The notes: generated from the sequence alone by a model not told the origin. DNA of 64,000 nt from RGIG2945 sp045540355 (GCA_045540355.1 JAZQHB010000056.1:1-64000); one strand, 5' to 3'; shown: positions 36,999 to 44,564, numbered from the stretch's first letter. Translations and numbers: made by a program.

Positions 36999-38533
36999 TC
37001 GACAATGAATATAACATTCATAATCTGCTCGTTTTCAATCGGGACGGAGGTTGCCGATATGACAGCATCATAGCTGAAAGACTGATATACGCCTTTTGAA
37101 ATACTCCAATCGGTAAAGTTAAATGTTTCGGTCTGACCCGATGATGATGTTTCAGCATTTTTCAGTTTAAATCCGATTAACTTTGAATCTACCTTTGCAG
37201 ATGCAATAGCTTTTTCATCATACCTTGTCAGCGACCAACCGTTGACTGTTTCAAGCCTTACCTGCTTGACGGAAACGGGAGCTGTTGAATTGTTAAAGAT
37301 CTTCACCGTATCCGCTGAATACACTTCACCCGTCTTTGACATAACGAAATTCATCGTTGTCGGGAGTGTTACGGAAAACCTTGTCATATTGTATCCGCAA
37401 TCGTCACAGTATAAATCAGAGTTGTTATCCCTGTGGTCGGAATATGTGATAGACACATAATCGCAAAAACAAGTTTTTGAGTATTTATGCTGTGTTTCAG
37501 AGTACGGTTCATATAAAGTAGAAGTGTATCCGTGATTTTTGATTTCTGTTCGTGTCGTTCCGCATAAAGAACAGGTTAATGTCTGTTCGTGCTGTGTATC
37601 AGACAAACAAACATAATTTGTGGTTGAGAACTGATGCTTGTTGTAAATGAACACTGTTTTCCCGCATACAGAACATTTTTTTGAACGGGTGCATCCGTCA
37701 TTTCCCGAAGGCTCCCAGCTATCCTCAATCCATACCCAATAATCATCGTGTGACTGTGACACAATTTCTTCATACGAGCATTTTGAGCAAGTTATTGTTC
37801 TTTTGTGGGTTGCACCTCTGTCGGAATCGTTGCTGTCCCATTCCCAATCGGAGTAAGATAAATCGTGAATTTGTGTCACGGTTTCCGAATACCCGCAATC
37901 GGAACAACTGACTATTCTGCTGCAAGTACCGTCACCGTTATCAAACCAATCACCATAAGACCAAGTATGCGTTTCCAAAACGGCTGTTTCTTTACCGCAT
38001 CCAAACTGACCTTGATAAATAATAAGTTCATTTAATGTTTCATTATCAATTAGTGCATTTTCGCCACACAGCTCCTGCGTCAAAGCGTGAACATAAGAGC
38101 CGTTTATTTCTTTTGCGTGGTCACATTGTTTGTTTGCATAGTGATAATATTCGTTGTATTGCGAATAACTCTTTGTAGTATATCCGTGCTGTGCGAACAT
38201 CAAAGTCATTGTATGTCGGAACAAACTTGCATCATTGATGTCAAATTTAGGGCAGTAAAAAAGGTGCAGATGATAGTCTTTATTTGTTATGTTTCGGTTA
38301 TCCATTACATCCTGTAATGTCATACCGCCAAAATACGGAACTTCGCTGTCAATTATTTCATCGGGGTCGCCGTAAGCACCGGAAATAACAAGGTCTTTGG
38401 TGCAAAGAGATTTCGGACAATCATAAGAAATAGTTTCGGTTGAATAAGCACTTGCTTTTATGGCAACTGTTGAGAATACGAAAGCGATTGAAAGAATAAA
38501 GGAAATAACCCTTGTGAATTTTCTTGTTTTCAC
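36989..38533 (-). CDS. Secreted protein with six Cys-x2-Cys...His modules and a C-terminal beta domain
   Basis: 514 residues with a signal peptide (MKTRKFTRVISFILSIAFVF ... KASA). The middle (~205-390) holds repeats of a CxxC...H unit: CSDCGYSETVTQIH, CSKCSYEEIVSQSH, CSVCGKTVFIYNKH, CSLCGTTRTEIKNH, then degenerate CFCDYVSITYSDH and CDDCGYN. The C-terminal ~120 residues (VTLPTTMNFVMSKTGEVYSADTVKIFNN ... NVIFIVDWV) are homologous to the next two secreted proteins. The modules may bind metal or be disulfide-linked outside the cell. Function unknown. Confidence 0.75.
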   Translation of the reverse strand: MKTRKFTRVISFILSIAFVFSTVAIKASAYSTETISYDCPKSLCTKDLVISGAYGDPDEIIDSEVPYFGGMTLQDVMDNRNITNKDYHLHLFYCPKFDINDASLFRHTMTLMFAQHGYTTKSYSQYNEYYHYANKQCDHAKEINGSYVHALTQELCGENALIDNETLNELIIYQGQFGCGKETAVLETHTWSYGDWFDNGDGTCSRIVSCSDCGYSETVTQIHDLSYSDWEWDSNDSDRGATHKRTITCSKCSYEEIVSQSHDDYWVWIEDSWEPSGNDGCTRSKKCSVCGKTVFIYNKHQFSTTNYVCLSDTQHEQTLTCSLCGTTRTEIKNHGYTSTLYEPYSETQHKYSKTCFCDYVSITYSDHRDNNSDLYCDDCGYNMTRFSVTLPTTMNFVMSKTGEVYSADTVKIFNNSTAPVSVKQVRLETVNGWSLTRYDEKAIASAKVDSKLIGFKLKNAETSSSGQTETFNFTDWSISKGVYQSFSYDAVISATSVPIENEQIMNVIFIVDWV

Positions 38534-38545
38534 ATTGATACCTCC

Positions 38546-39055
38546 TTAATCTGCGATTGCAATAGTAAATACAACCTTTGCGATTTCAGCATCCTTTTCC
38601 GTTGATGCGTCTTTCGATACTTTGGCGAAATATTTGAGATTCAGACTTTCCTGCGGAGCGATAACAGGAAATGCCGTCGAGCTGATAGCCATTGAGCCTG
38701 CATCCTTTGTGGGAATACCGTTGATTTTGAGGGCAACTGTTTTTCTGCCCGAAAAGCTTTCATAATTGCCGACTTTGTACGAGCCGTCATTAACAGAAAC
38801 ATCGGTAACTTTTACACTACCGTATTTTGCATTGTTAGTGATTTTGGCATTATCGGCTGTAACAACCGTTCCGTTTGCAATTTCAATGGGAAAAGAAGCG
38901 GGAACGGTAACACTCACAGCTCTGTATTCGTTTGATACCGTCAGCTTGACGGGTACGGAAGCCTTTGCATAAGACGCCGCAAAAGCATTTACAGATGTAA
39001 GTGAGAAAACGAGAGCGAGGGCAAGAATAATTGCCGTTATTTTCTTATGTTTCAT
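38546..39055 (-). CDS. Secreted beta-domain protein, paralogue 2
   Basis: 169 residues with a signal peptide (MKHKKITAIILALALVFSLTSVNAFA). The mature part follows the shared pattern VTVPASFPIEIANGTVVTADNAKITNNAKYGSVKV and ends VVFTIAIAD. It sits 13 bases after the gene above in the same operon. Probably an extracellular structural or adhesive subunit; no family assigned. Confidence 0.7.
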   Translation of the reverse strand: MKHKKITAIILALALVFSLTSVNAFAASYAKASVPVKLTVSNEYRAVSVTVPASFPIEIANGTVVTADNAKITNNAKYGSVKVTDVSVNDGSYKVGNYESFSGRKTVALKINGIPTKDAGSMAISSTAFPVIAPQESLNLKYFAKVSKDASTEKDAEIAKVVFTIAIAD

Positions 39056-39080
39056 TGATTATCCTGCCTTTCTTAAAGAT

Positions 39081-39109
39081 AAAGCGGCAACCGAGTTGGT
39101 CGCCGCTTT
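39081..39109 (-). terminator. Hairpin between secreted-protein genes
   Basis: Arms AAAGCGGC and GCCGCTTT with extra inner pairing (ACC/GGT) lie between paralogues 2 and 3; only a weak T stretch follows on the minus strand. Partial terminator or mRNA stabiliser. Confidence 0.4.
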
Positions 39110-39129
39110 TGATATGTGTTTTTCTGTGA

Positions 39130-39750
39130 TTAAGCTGCCGTATCCCATTCAACGATGAATACAACGCTTGCGATTGTTGCTTCTGTTGCAGCGATTGAGA
39201 GAGGTGTAACGATTGCATCGTAGTTTACTGCAACGCTGTTGTTTGCTGTGTCACCGACACCGGTCATATAGCAGCCTTCAACGGGAGCAGAAATGAGAGT
39301 CTGTGAATTTACATCTGACTTATCTGTTGCAACCTGAGCACCGTTGCCGATTGTCATAGCGAAGCCGAGCTGGTCGCTGTCAACTTTTTCTGAAGCAAGT
39401 GTTTCCTTTGCACCGAAAGCAGTAAGTGTCCAACCGTTTTCGCCGTTGATTGTTGCAGTCTTAACTCTTACAGCACCGAATGAATTGTTTGTGATTTTGC
39501 AGTTGTCAGCGGTAGTAACTGTACCATCTGTGCCGACAGCCATAGGAAGTGCGGTGGGAACTGTTACGGAAAGAGCTGTTGCTGCGGGGTCGCCGCCGAG
39601 TGTACCGTCATCGGTTGAAGAAAGATAAACGGGAGTTGAACCGTTACCGCCGTTGGAAGTGATTTCAGCTGCGAATGAGGGGATTGCCATACAGAATGCC
39701 ATTGAGAGAGCAAGACCTACTGCGAGGATTTTTGTAATTGACTTTTTCAT
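39130..39750 (-). CDS. Secreted beta-domain protein, paralogue 1
   Basis: 206 residues from ATG 39750 (AAAGGAG upstream), signal peptide MKKSITKILAVGLALSMAFCM ... SFA. The mature domain reads VTVPTALPMAVGTDGTVTTA, DNCKITNNSFGAVRVKTA, WTLTAFGAKETLASEKVDSDQLGF and ends VVFIVEWDTAA, closely parallel to the C-terminus of the 514-residue protein. High Thr/Val/Ala content suggests a beta-sandwich surface subunit. Confidence 0.75.
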   Translation of the reverse strand: MKKSITKILAVGLALSMAFCMAIPSFAAEITSNGGNGSTPVYLSSTDDGTLGGDPAATALSVTVPTALPMAVGTDGTVTTADNCKITNNSFGAVRVKTATINGENGWTLTAFGAKETLASEKVDSDQLGFAMTIGNGAQVATDKSDVNSQTLISAPVEGCYMTGVGDTANNSVAVNYDAIVTPLSIAATEATIASVVFIVEWDTAA

Positions 39751-39806
39751 AGTAAAAATTTCTCCTTTACATTTAAAAAATATTGTTTTGATTTGTATTC
39801 GGTTCA

Positions 39807-40370
39807 TCAGTTAAGAACCGTGATTTCGATTTCTGCACCTGCACAACCGAGAGAAGCACCCGTTTCGGGGTCAACGTTGTGGAACATTGCGGTGCATTCA
39901 TAAGTTCCGGCGGGAAGTACAACATCGAGTTTTGCTTTTTCGATTTTACTTCCTACGGCGATACCGTCAGATTCGTAAACAACTTCGCCCGTATCGTTTC
40001 GGGTGATAATAACTATCTGCGGATAATTGTTGATTGTTTCATTGACTATCATAAGATTGCCTTCGGCAGAGCCGTTTTCAAACTTCGGTGCGGTATTCAT
40101 TGATATATTTATCATACCTGCCTGCACCTTCTGATTAAGACCTTCTTTGATTTTGTCAATGTCAGCTTCATCCCAACCGCCTGTCACAGCTTCGCTGTCA
40201 TATACAAGACCTCTTGCGGATGGGTCAGCGGGATTATCGGAGCAACCCTTAAATGCGAGAAACACAATACCGAGAAGAACAAGAACCGCAACGATAAGTC
40301 CGATAATTCTGCGTTTCTTCTCTTTTGAGCTGTCCGTTGTTTTTGCCTTTGAATTGGTTGAGTTTTTCAT
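39807..40370 (-). CDS. Single-pass membrane protein of unknown function
   Basis: 187 residues: a polar, basic N-terminus (KNSTNSKAKTTDSSKEKKRR), one membrane helix (IIGLIVAVLVLLGIVFLAF), then an extracellular domain of ~140 residues with beta character (IVIITRNDTGEVVYESDGI, LPAGTYECTAMFHNVDPETG). It heads the secreted-protein group and may anchor or scaffold it. Confidence 0.65.
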   Translation of the reverse strand: MKNSTNSKAKTTDSSKEKKRRIIGLIVAVLVLLGIVFLAFKGCSDNPADPSARGLVYDSEAVTGGWDEADIDKIKEGLNQKVQAGMINISMNTAPKFENGSAEGNLMIVNETINNYPQIVIITRNDTGEVVYESDGIAVGSKIEKAKLDVVLPAGTYECTAMFHNVDPETGASLGCAGAEIEITVLN

Positions 40371-40417
40371 AAGAATAACCTCCGTGTGATTTTGTCATTG
40401 TCTTATCTGTGAAACCG

Positions 40418-40465
40418 TTAAGGCGGTATCACCAAGCGATAAATCTTGTTACCGTTCTTTTTCAT
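40418..40465 (-). CDS. Possible 15-residue leader peptide
   Basis: MKKNGNKIYRLVIPP with AAAGGAG perfectly spaced before ATG 40465. It ends in Pro-Pro before the stop, a context that can stall ribosomes, and a short inverted repeat (GTGA..CCG/CGG..TCAC) overlaps its 3' end. It may regulate the secreted-protein genes downstream. Only the start site and context support it. Confidence 0.35.
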   Translation of the reverse strand: MKKNGNKIYRLVIPP

Positions 40466-40486
40466 TTGCTACTCCTTTCCATCAGC

Positions 40487-40582
40487 TTAAAAGAGGCTGA
40501 TAACTCTTTCGGCTACGCCCATAACAACTTCAAGACCGAGCAGAAGGTAAAGACCGCCGACGGAAATAATACCGTGAATCAT
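40487..40582 (-). CDS. 31-residue membrane microprotein
   Basis: MIHGIISVGGLYLLLGLEVV followed by MGVAERVISLF: one hydrophobic helix. The ATG shares a base with the stop of the upstream gene (TAATG) and GGGGGTGA lies before it, so translation is very likely. Function unknown; possibly a small T4SS or membrane regulatory component. Confidence 0.6.
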   Translation of the reverse strand: MIHGIISVGGLYLLLGLEVVMGVAERVISLF

Positions 40583-41409
40583 TAAATCACCCCCAATCTT
40601 TTAAGTTTTGCTGTTATATAACTATCCATTGTCATAGGTGCGTTGTATAACGCTGACAAGTAATAGTTTTTCGGATTATGTATTTCGGGTCTTGTTTCAT
40701 CAACAACATCGAACACATAGGAAATATGGTTTTCATCAATGGTGAGCAGTCTGTCAATTACATCGTTTCGAGGTACTTTGTTACCGTTGATAACAAAAAA
40801 CGGTTTGGAAGAACAGAATGTATCAGCCATAATTCTTATGACCTCTGTAAGTCTGTTTTCATCCCAACCGCTTTCAACAAGGATTTCAAAATCGAGTTTT
40901 TCTTTGAGCTTTTCTTCACAAGCTCTCCGACTTTCACTCAATCCATCAAGATTGATTGATTGATAATTAGTTGAATCCGTATTTTGTTTTTCTGTATTTA
41001 TTATTTCTTTATTTATTTGCGTTGGATTTACCTGCGTAGGTTTTCCCTGTGTTGGATTTACCTGTGTTGGATTATCCAATATTGGATTATCCAATATAGG
41101 TTTTTCCCCGATAGGTTGAGGTTCTTCGTAGATAAAAAATTCTGCTCCTTTCAGATGACCTTTTTCGTTTCGCTGACGTGTTCTGACAAGATAACCGTAT
41201 TTTTCAAGTTCTTGCAGTTGTGAGCGAATCCCGTCAATGCCGTCTTTGCAGATAAGTGAAAGTCCCTCAATCGTGTAATTCCAGTTCGGGGGCAAAGAGA
41301 GCATTGTTGCAAGCAATCCTCTCGTTTTGTTGGATAAATTCATATCCCTCAAATGATAATTTGACATAACCGTATAATTGCTGTTTTTAACTACCTTGAT
41401 AACAGCCAT
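40582..41409 (-). CDS. Replication-initiator-like winged-helix protein with pentapeptide spacer repeats
   Basis: 275 residues from ATG 41409 (GGAGGA upstream). The N-terminus is a winged-helix domain (YTVMSNYHLRDMNLSNKTRGLLATMLSLP, IEGLSLICKDGIDGIRSQLQELEKYGYLVR), as in replication initiator proteins of Tn1549-like ICEs. A repeat linker follows, built from NPxQ/NPIL-type units, then a DUF6017-like C-terminal domain (FETL-type segment EILVESGWDENRLTEVIRIM, YYLSALYNAPMTMDSYI). Probably supports autonomous replication of the circular form. Confidence 0.7.
   Translation of the reverse strand: MAVIKVVKNSNYTVMSNYHLRDMNLSNKTRGLLATMLSLPPNWNYTIEGLSLICKDGIDGIRSQLQELEKYGYLVRTRQRNEKGHLKGAEFFIYEEPQPIGEKPILDNPILDNPTQVNPTQGKPTQVNPTQINKEIINTEKQNTDSTNYQSINLDGLSESRRACEEKLKEKLDFEILVESGWDENRLTEVIRIMADTFCSSKPFFVINGNKVPRNDVIDRLLTIDENHISYVFDVVDETRPEIHNPKNYYLSALYNAPMTMDSYITAKLKRLGVI
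41021..41110. repeat. 15-bp tandem repeat (six units) inside the initiator-like gene
   Basis: Six contiguous 15-bp units, e.g. GTTGGATTTACCTGC, GTTGGATTTACCTGT, GTTGGATTATCCAAT, ATTGGATTATCCAAT. They encode five-residue units between the two protein domains. Copy-number change would keep the frame. Confidence 0.85.
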
Positions 41410-41413
41410 TGAT

Positions 41414-41968
41414 CTATCCTCCATTTCCGAATCGTAAAAAATTAACACCAAACCGTTTGATCAGCTTGGCGTTTATAATCAGTTTAAAAGCCGTATCGTC
41501 TATTATTTCGGGATTTGCTAAATCACTTTCCGAAATGTATTCCTGCCCGGTGTATATTTCTTTTGCTGCCATAAGCACGGCATAGAGTTGTGGGGATATA
41601 CCCCTTAACCTTATTCTTTTGAAATCAATTCCGTATTTGCTGAAACACCACCAAGAGCGCTTTATCAACTCTTGATTTGCAATCATTAAGTACATCGCTG
41701 CATAAAAACTGTTTGTGTTTCGTTCCAAATGAAATCCGAGGTTATAGTCTGCTTCATACATATTCATTGAGTGCTTTTTATTCAGCCATATACGGCTTTG
41801 AGGTTCAGAGGTCAGAACCATATTGCAAACCCTTAAATTCAGTCTTTCGTTTTCAAAAGCAAGACCTTTTACCACAGCTTCAGCGTAACTGAATACCTGT
41901 TCTTCTTTGGTGTTTAATACTGATTTTTGTGACCTCACCTCCATAAATGTAAGTGGTGCTTGTATCAT
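41414..41968 (-). CDS. Conserved-looking ICE protein of unknown function
   Basis: 184 residues from ATG 41968 (GGAGGAAAC upstream). No motif recognised. It is basic and mixed alpha/beta, with AMYLMIANQELIKRSWWCFSKYGIDFKRIRLRGISPQL in the middle. It lies between parB and the initiator-like gene, so a role in replication or maintenance is plausible. A terminator hairpin separates it from parB. Confidence 0.6.
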   Translation of the reverse strand: MIQAPLTFMEVRSQKSVLNTKEEQVFSYAEAVVKGLAFENERLNLRVCNMVLTSEPQSRIWLNKKHSMNMYEADYNLGFHLERNTNSFYAAMYLMIANQELIKRSWWCFSKYGIDFKRIRLRGISPQLYAVLMAAKEIYTGQEYISESDLANPEIIDDTAFKLIINAKLIKRFGVNFLRFGNGG

Positions 41969-41989
41969 TGTTTCCTCCTGTTTTTGGGT

Positions 41990-42028
41990 ACAAAAAAAGC
42001 CGAACTTGAAATCAATCAAATTCGGCTT
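41990..42028 (-). terminator. Terminator at the end of parB
   Basis: Minus-strand hairpin AAGCCGAA (42021-42028) with TTCGGCTT (41997-42004) and a run of T residues. It overlaps the parB stop codon and lies about 20 bases before the next ribosome binding site. Confidence 0.85.
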
Positions 42029-42885
42029 CAATCTCTATTCTGTTGTTTTTGCTTTTGGATTTGCAACCAACGGTCAAGCAGTTTGATTACAATTCCTTCT
42101 ATTCTTTCCTGCGTGAATGAACGGGGAAAGTATCTTTTCAGTAAGTCCTCTGAAAGAACGACATTACGGTTTATGGGTTTCTTCTGTTCCATCATAATTT
42201 CGAGCATCGTATCTTCATTGAGTTTACCTTCCTGACTTAATTTTTTCATTCTTTGTGCCTGCGATAATGAAGGCATAGCCTGTTCGCTGTCAATCGTTGT
42301 GACAAGCAGCTCTTGTTCTTCGGGTTTGAGATATGAAATTTCACAAGCGGGAGTTATACCCATTTTCTTCTCGTCAACCATATTCTGAAGTGGCTCGTTA
42401 AGCTCATTAAGGCGTATGTATCGTTGAACTTGCCTACCACTTTCTGTTTCTGATATTTTATCGGCACTTTCCAACTTCCCGACAACTTGTCGGGAAGTTA
42501 AATCATTTCTTGCTCCTTGTCGCTTTATAGCTTCAAGTTTCATCTTGTATGCCCTTGCTTTTTCCATCGGGGAGATAGCTTCTCGTTGCAAGTTGCTATC
42601 AACCATCATAATCGTAGCAGCATCTCTGTCAACATTTCTGACTATTGCAGGTATGCTGTCTATGCCTGCAAGCTCACAGGCTCGCATTCTTCTGTGACCG
42701 CTTATCATTTCATATCCACCTTCCTCATAGGGTCGAACTATGACCGGAGATAATACTCCGTATTCTTTTACACTTTCAAGTGTTTCTCTCATATATTCAT
42801 CATCCTTAACCTCAAACGGGTGGTCTGGGAACGGGTGAATATCTTTCAAATGAATATGCTTTACAACTTCGTTTGCATCTGACAT
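42028..42885 (-). CDS. ParB/Spo0J-family partition protein
   Basis: 285 residues. N-terminal ParB/Srx domain with YGVLSPVIVRPYEEGGYEMISGHRRMRACELAG (nucleotide-binding GHRR box) and NLQREAISPMEKARAYKMKL, a central helix-turn-helix (ISETESGRQVQRYIRLNEL), and a basic C-terminus. ParB proteins load at parS and act with ParA, but no ParA gene is seen nearby. It heads the leftward ICE operon. Confidence 0.9.
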   Translation of the reverse strand: MSDANEVVKHIHLKDIHPFPDHPFEVKDDEYMRETLESVKEYGVLSPVIVRPYEEGGYEMISGHRRMRACELAGIDSIPAIVRNVDRDAATIMMVDSNLQREAISPMEKARAYKMKLEAIKRQGARNDLTSRQVVGKLESADKISETESGRQVQRYIRLNELNEPLQNMVDEKKMGITPACEISYLKPEEQELLVTTIDSEQAMPSLSQAQRMKKLSQEGKLNEDTMLEIMMEQKKPINRNVVLSEDLLKRYFPRSFTQERIEGIVIKLLDRWLQIQKQKQQNRD

Positions 42886-42914
42886 TAGATTCCTCCTTTT
42901 TCTTAATTTTGGAT

Positions 42915-42948
42915 ATAAAAAATCGCAGCCATAAACACAGTTGCGATT
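42915..42948 (-). terminator. Terminator-like hairpin in the parB leader
   Basis: Minus-strand AATCGCA (42942-42948) with TGCGATT (42921-42927) followed by TTTTTTA. It lies ahead of the parB ribosome binding site, where it could attenuate the whole operon. Confidence 0.7.
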
Positions 42949-43141
42949 ATTCCGTTAAATTGCATAAATATTTCAGCGTTGTTTTGTTTGATTCTACAAA
43001 GTTTTATTTTTTTGAAATTTTTTTCGTAACATTTCATGATTTCCGTCATATATATATAGATTATTTTTGGAAGAAATTCTTATGTACATAATGATTATTA
43101 AACAAAAACAATCTAAGTATCACAAATGAAGGAGAATAAAT

Positions 43142-44158
43142 ATGTTTCTTGTTCCTAATATCGAAATTATCAATTTTTTTAATGCCTTGGAAAGTCACCC
43201 TAATAATGCAGCTATGGTAGGTCAGATAAAAGAAATAATAATGATCTCAAAGTACAACAAAAACATTTTAGAAAAATTGGAAATTCACTATGCAATGCTT
43301 AATGAAAATAACTATGAAAGAATGGATTTCAATAAGTTTAAATCTGTTTTGGAAATCAAATTATCTAATGAAGATGGATATATCGAAATAATGGAACGCT
43401 TGGATAATATAGATGTAAATTACAAAACTGATTATCCTTTAGATGATTATCCTTTAGAATTATTAATAAATACAAATAAAAGAATGCATTTCAAAGAATT
43501 AGATAGTTTGATAAGTTTTTTTGATTCGAAGAAAAAGAATAATTCTACAAAACCAAGCATTACAAATAACGACAATAAAATATTAAAGAGAAAAAAATTC
43601 ACACAAAAACAAACGATAGAGTTATTAAAGATATTTGAAAGATTTTCAAACAAAAATATCTACAAATGTATTTGCTTTGTGTTCGCAAATGATACTACGA
43701 TAAAAAATTTGTTTGAAAGAAACAAAGAAGATTTAAATATAGAATCTGGTGACTATTTGGATTTATTTTATTCAAACAAAAGTTTGAAAACCTCAGGAAT
43801 AAAATTAAAGAAAGCTTTTCCACAATTCAAATTTGACGGAAAAGACATTCCGTGCATTATGATTTGGAAAGATGATATGGACAATGCAGAATGTATATCT
43901 TTGAAAAATTTAAATGAAACAGGTATTCTTTATATTATTCTTGAAATAATAGCATTAATTAAAGAAAGTAATGCAAGTATTAGTTGTAAAACAATATCAA
44001 AAAAATGTAATAAAAAAGTTGAAGAATTTACAGCAAAAGAAATGTATACTAAAGCCAAAGAAAAAGGTAAGTTTTTATGGATGATTATTGTGCCACTGGC
44101 TATAGCACTTATTTCAGGCATAACATCAGTTATAATTGATTATTTATTAAACAGATAA
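43142..44158 (+). CDS. AT-rich protein with C-terminal membrane anchor, unknown function
   Basis: 338 residues, Lys/Asn-rich, from ATG 43142 (GGAG at 43131). Residues ~1-130 are helical, ~160-285 look alpha/beta (NIYKCICFVFANDTTIKNLF, IPCIMIWKDDMDNAECISL), and the end is a single membrane helix (WMIIVPLAIALISGITSVII) with a short tail. No family recognised. Codon use is far more AT-rich than the ICE backbone, and the gene sits divergently at the element end, typical of acquired cargo such as defence or exclusion genes, but nothing proves that. Confidence 0.6.
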   Translation: MFLVPNIEIINFFNALESHPNNAAMVGQIKEIIMISKYNKNILEKLEIHYAMLNENNYERMDFNKFKSVLEIKLSNEDGYIEIMERLDNIDVNYKTDYPLDDYPLELLINTNKRMHFKELDSLISFFDSKKKNNSTKPSITNNDNKILKRKKFTQKQTIELLKIFERFSNKNIYKCICFVFANDTTIKNLFERNKEDLNIESGDYLDLFYSNKSLKTSGIKLKKAFPQFKFDGKDIPCIMIWKDDMDNAECISLKNLNETGILYIILEIIALIKESNASISCKTISKKCNKKVEEFTAKEMYTKAKEKGKFLWMIIVPLAIALISGITSVIIDYLLNR

Positions 44159-44231
44159 CCCGTCAAAAACATAAATCTTTGATAATATACATAATAGATT
44201 ATATTTTGTAAACTGTTAGCTAAAACAGGTG

Positions 44232-44260
44232 TTGACAGTACACAATTCATAGTTTATAAT
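44232..44260 (+). promoter_or_regulatory. Perfect consensus promoter near the element end
   Basis: TTGACA (44232-44237), 17-bp spacer, TATAAT (44255-44260). It reads rightward, away from the ICE genes and toward the tRNA fragment. No start codon follows closely; instead a hairpin lies 12 bases downstream. Confidence 0.7.
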
Positions 44261-44271
44261 TTTAAATAAAA

Positions 44272-44306
44272 AAGCAAACCTTACCTTTTTGCGGTTCAGT
44301 TTGCTT
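44272..44306 (+). terminator. Hairpin just after the consensus promoter
   Basis: AAGCAAAC (44272-44279) pairs with GTTTGCTT (44299-44306), followed by GTCTTTT. It could terminate the gene ending at 44158 and/or a very short transcript from the promoter at 44232. Confidence 0.55.
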
Positions 44307-44365
44307 GTCTTTTCGTTTAGTTTATCGGTGGTAAATGCATAAAAAGTAACGCTTTCGTTTCTACC

Positions 44366-44438
44366 ATTTTTCTACCAAATTGTAGAAAAATACGATTTTT
44401 TTGTGTTTTGATAATTGTTTGATAATTGGGTAGAAAAG
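44366..44438. repeat. Inverted and tandem repeats beside the attachment site
   Basis: A perfect 10-bp inverted repeat ATTTTTCTAC (44366-44375) / GTAGAAAAAT (44382-44391) is followed by an exact tandem repeat TTTGATAATTG at 44407-44417 and 44418-44428 and another GTAGAAAAG. Such clusters at the end of an integrated element often bind integrase arms or excisionase. Confidence 0.55.
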
Positions 44439-44514
44439 TGGTCAAAAGCCTTATTTTTCAAGTGTTTCAGAGTTTATAGTAGTGGTTTTAAGTCGCCCCA
44501 AATCGTGATTAAAT

Positions 44515-44564
44515 GCATTCTGGGGGTCAAGAGGCCGTGAGTTCAAGTCTCGCCACTCGGACCA
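44515..44564 (+). pseudogene. 3' fragment of a class II tRNA (probably tRNA-Leu); likely attachment site
   Basis: GCATTC (3' anticodon stem), a long variable arm (TGGGGGTCAAGAGGCC), a T-arm with stem GTGAG/CTCGC and loop TTCAAGT, acceptor strand CACTCGG, discriminator A and CCA. The matching 5' half (acceptor CCGAGTG) is absent upstream. A long variable arm plus A73 fits tRNA-Leu. This is what remains on the distal side when an element inserts into a tRNA 3' end. The complete tRNA should lie outside the window. Confidence 0.75.

Noticed and set aside
41021..41110. Iteron array for replication
   Set aside because: Units are 15 bp, in frame and inside a coding region with amino-acid periodicity; a protein linker explains them, though dual use is not excluded.
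44515..44564. Functional complete tRNA
   Set aside because: The 5' acceptor strand, D-arm and anticodon loop are missing upstream.
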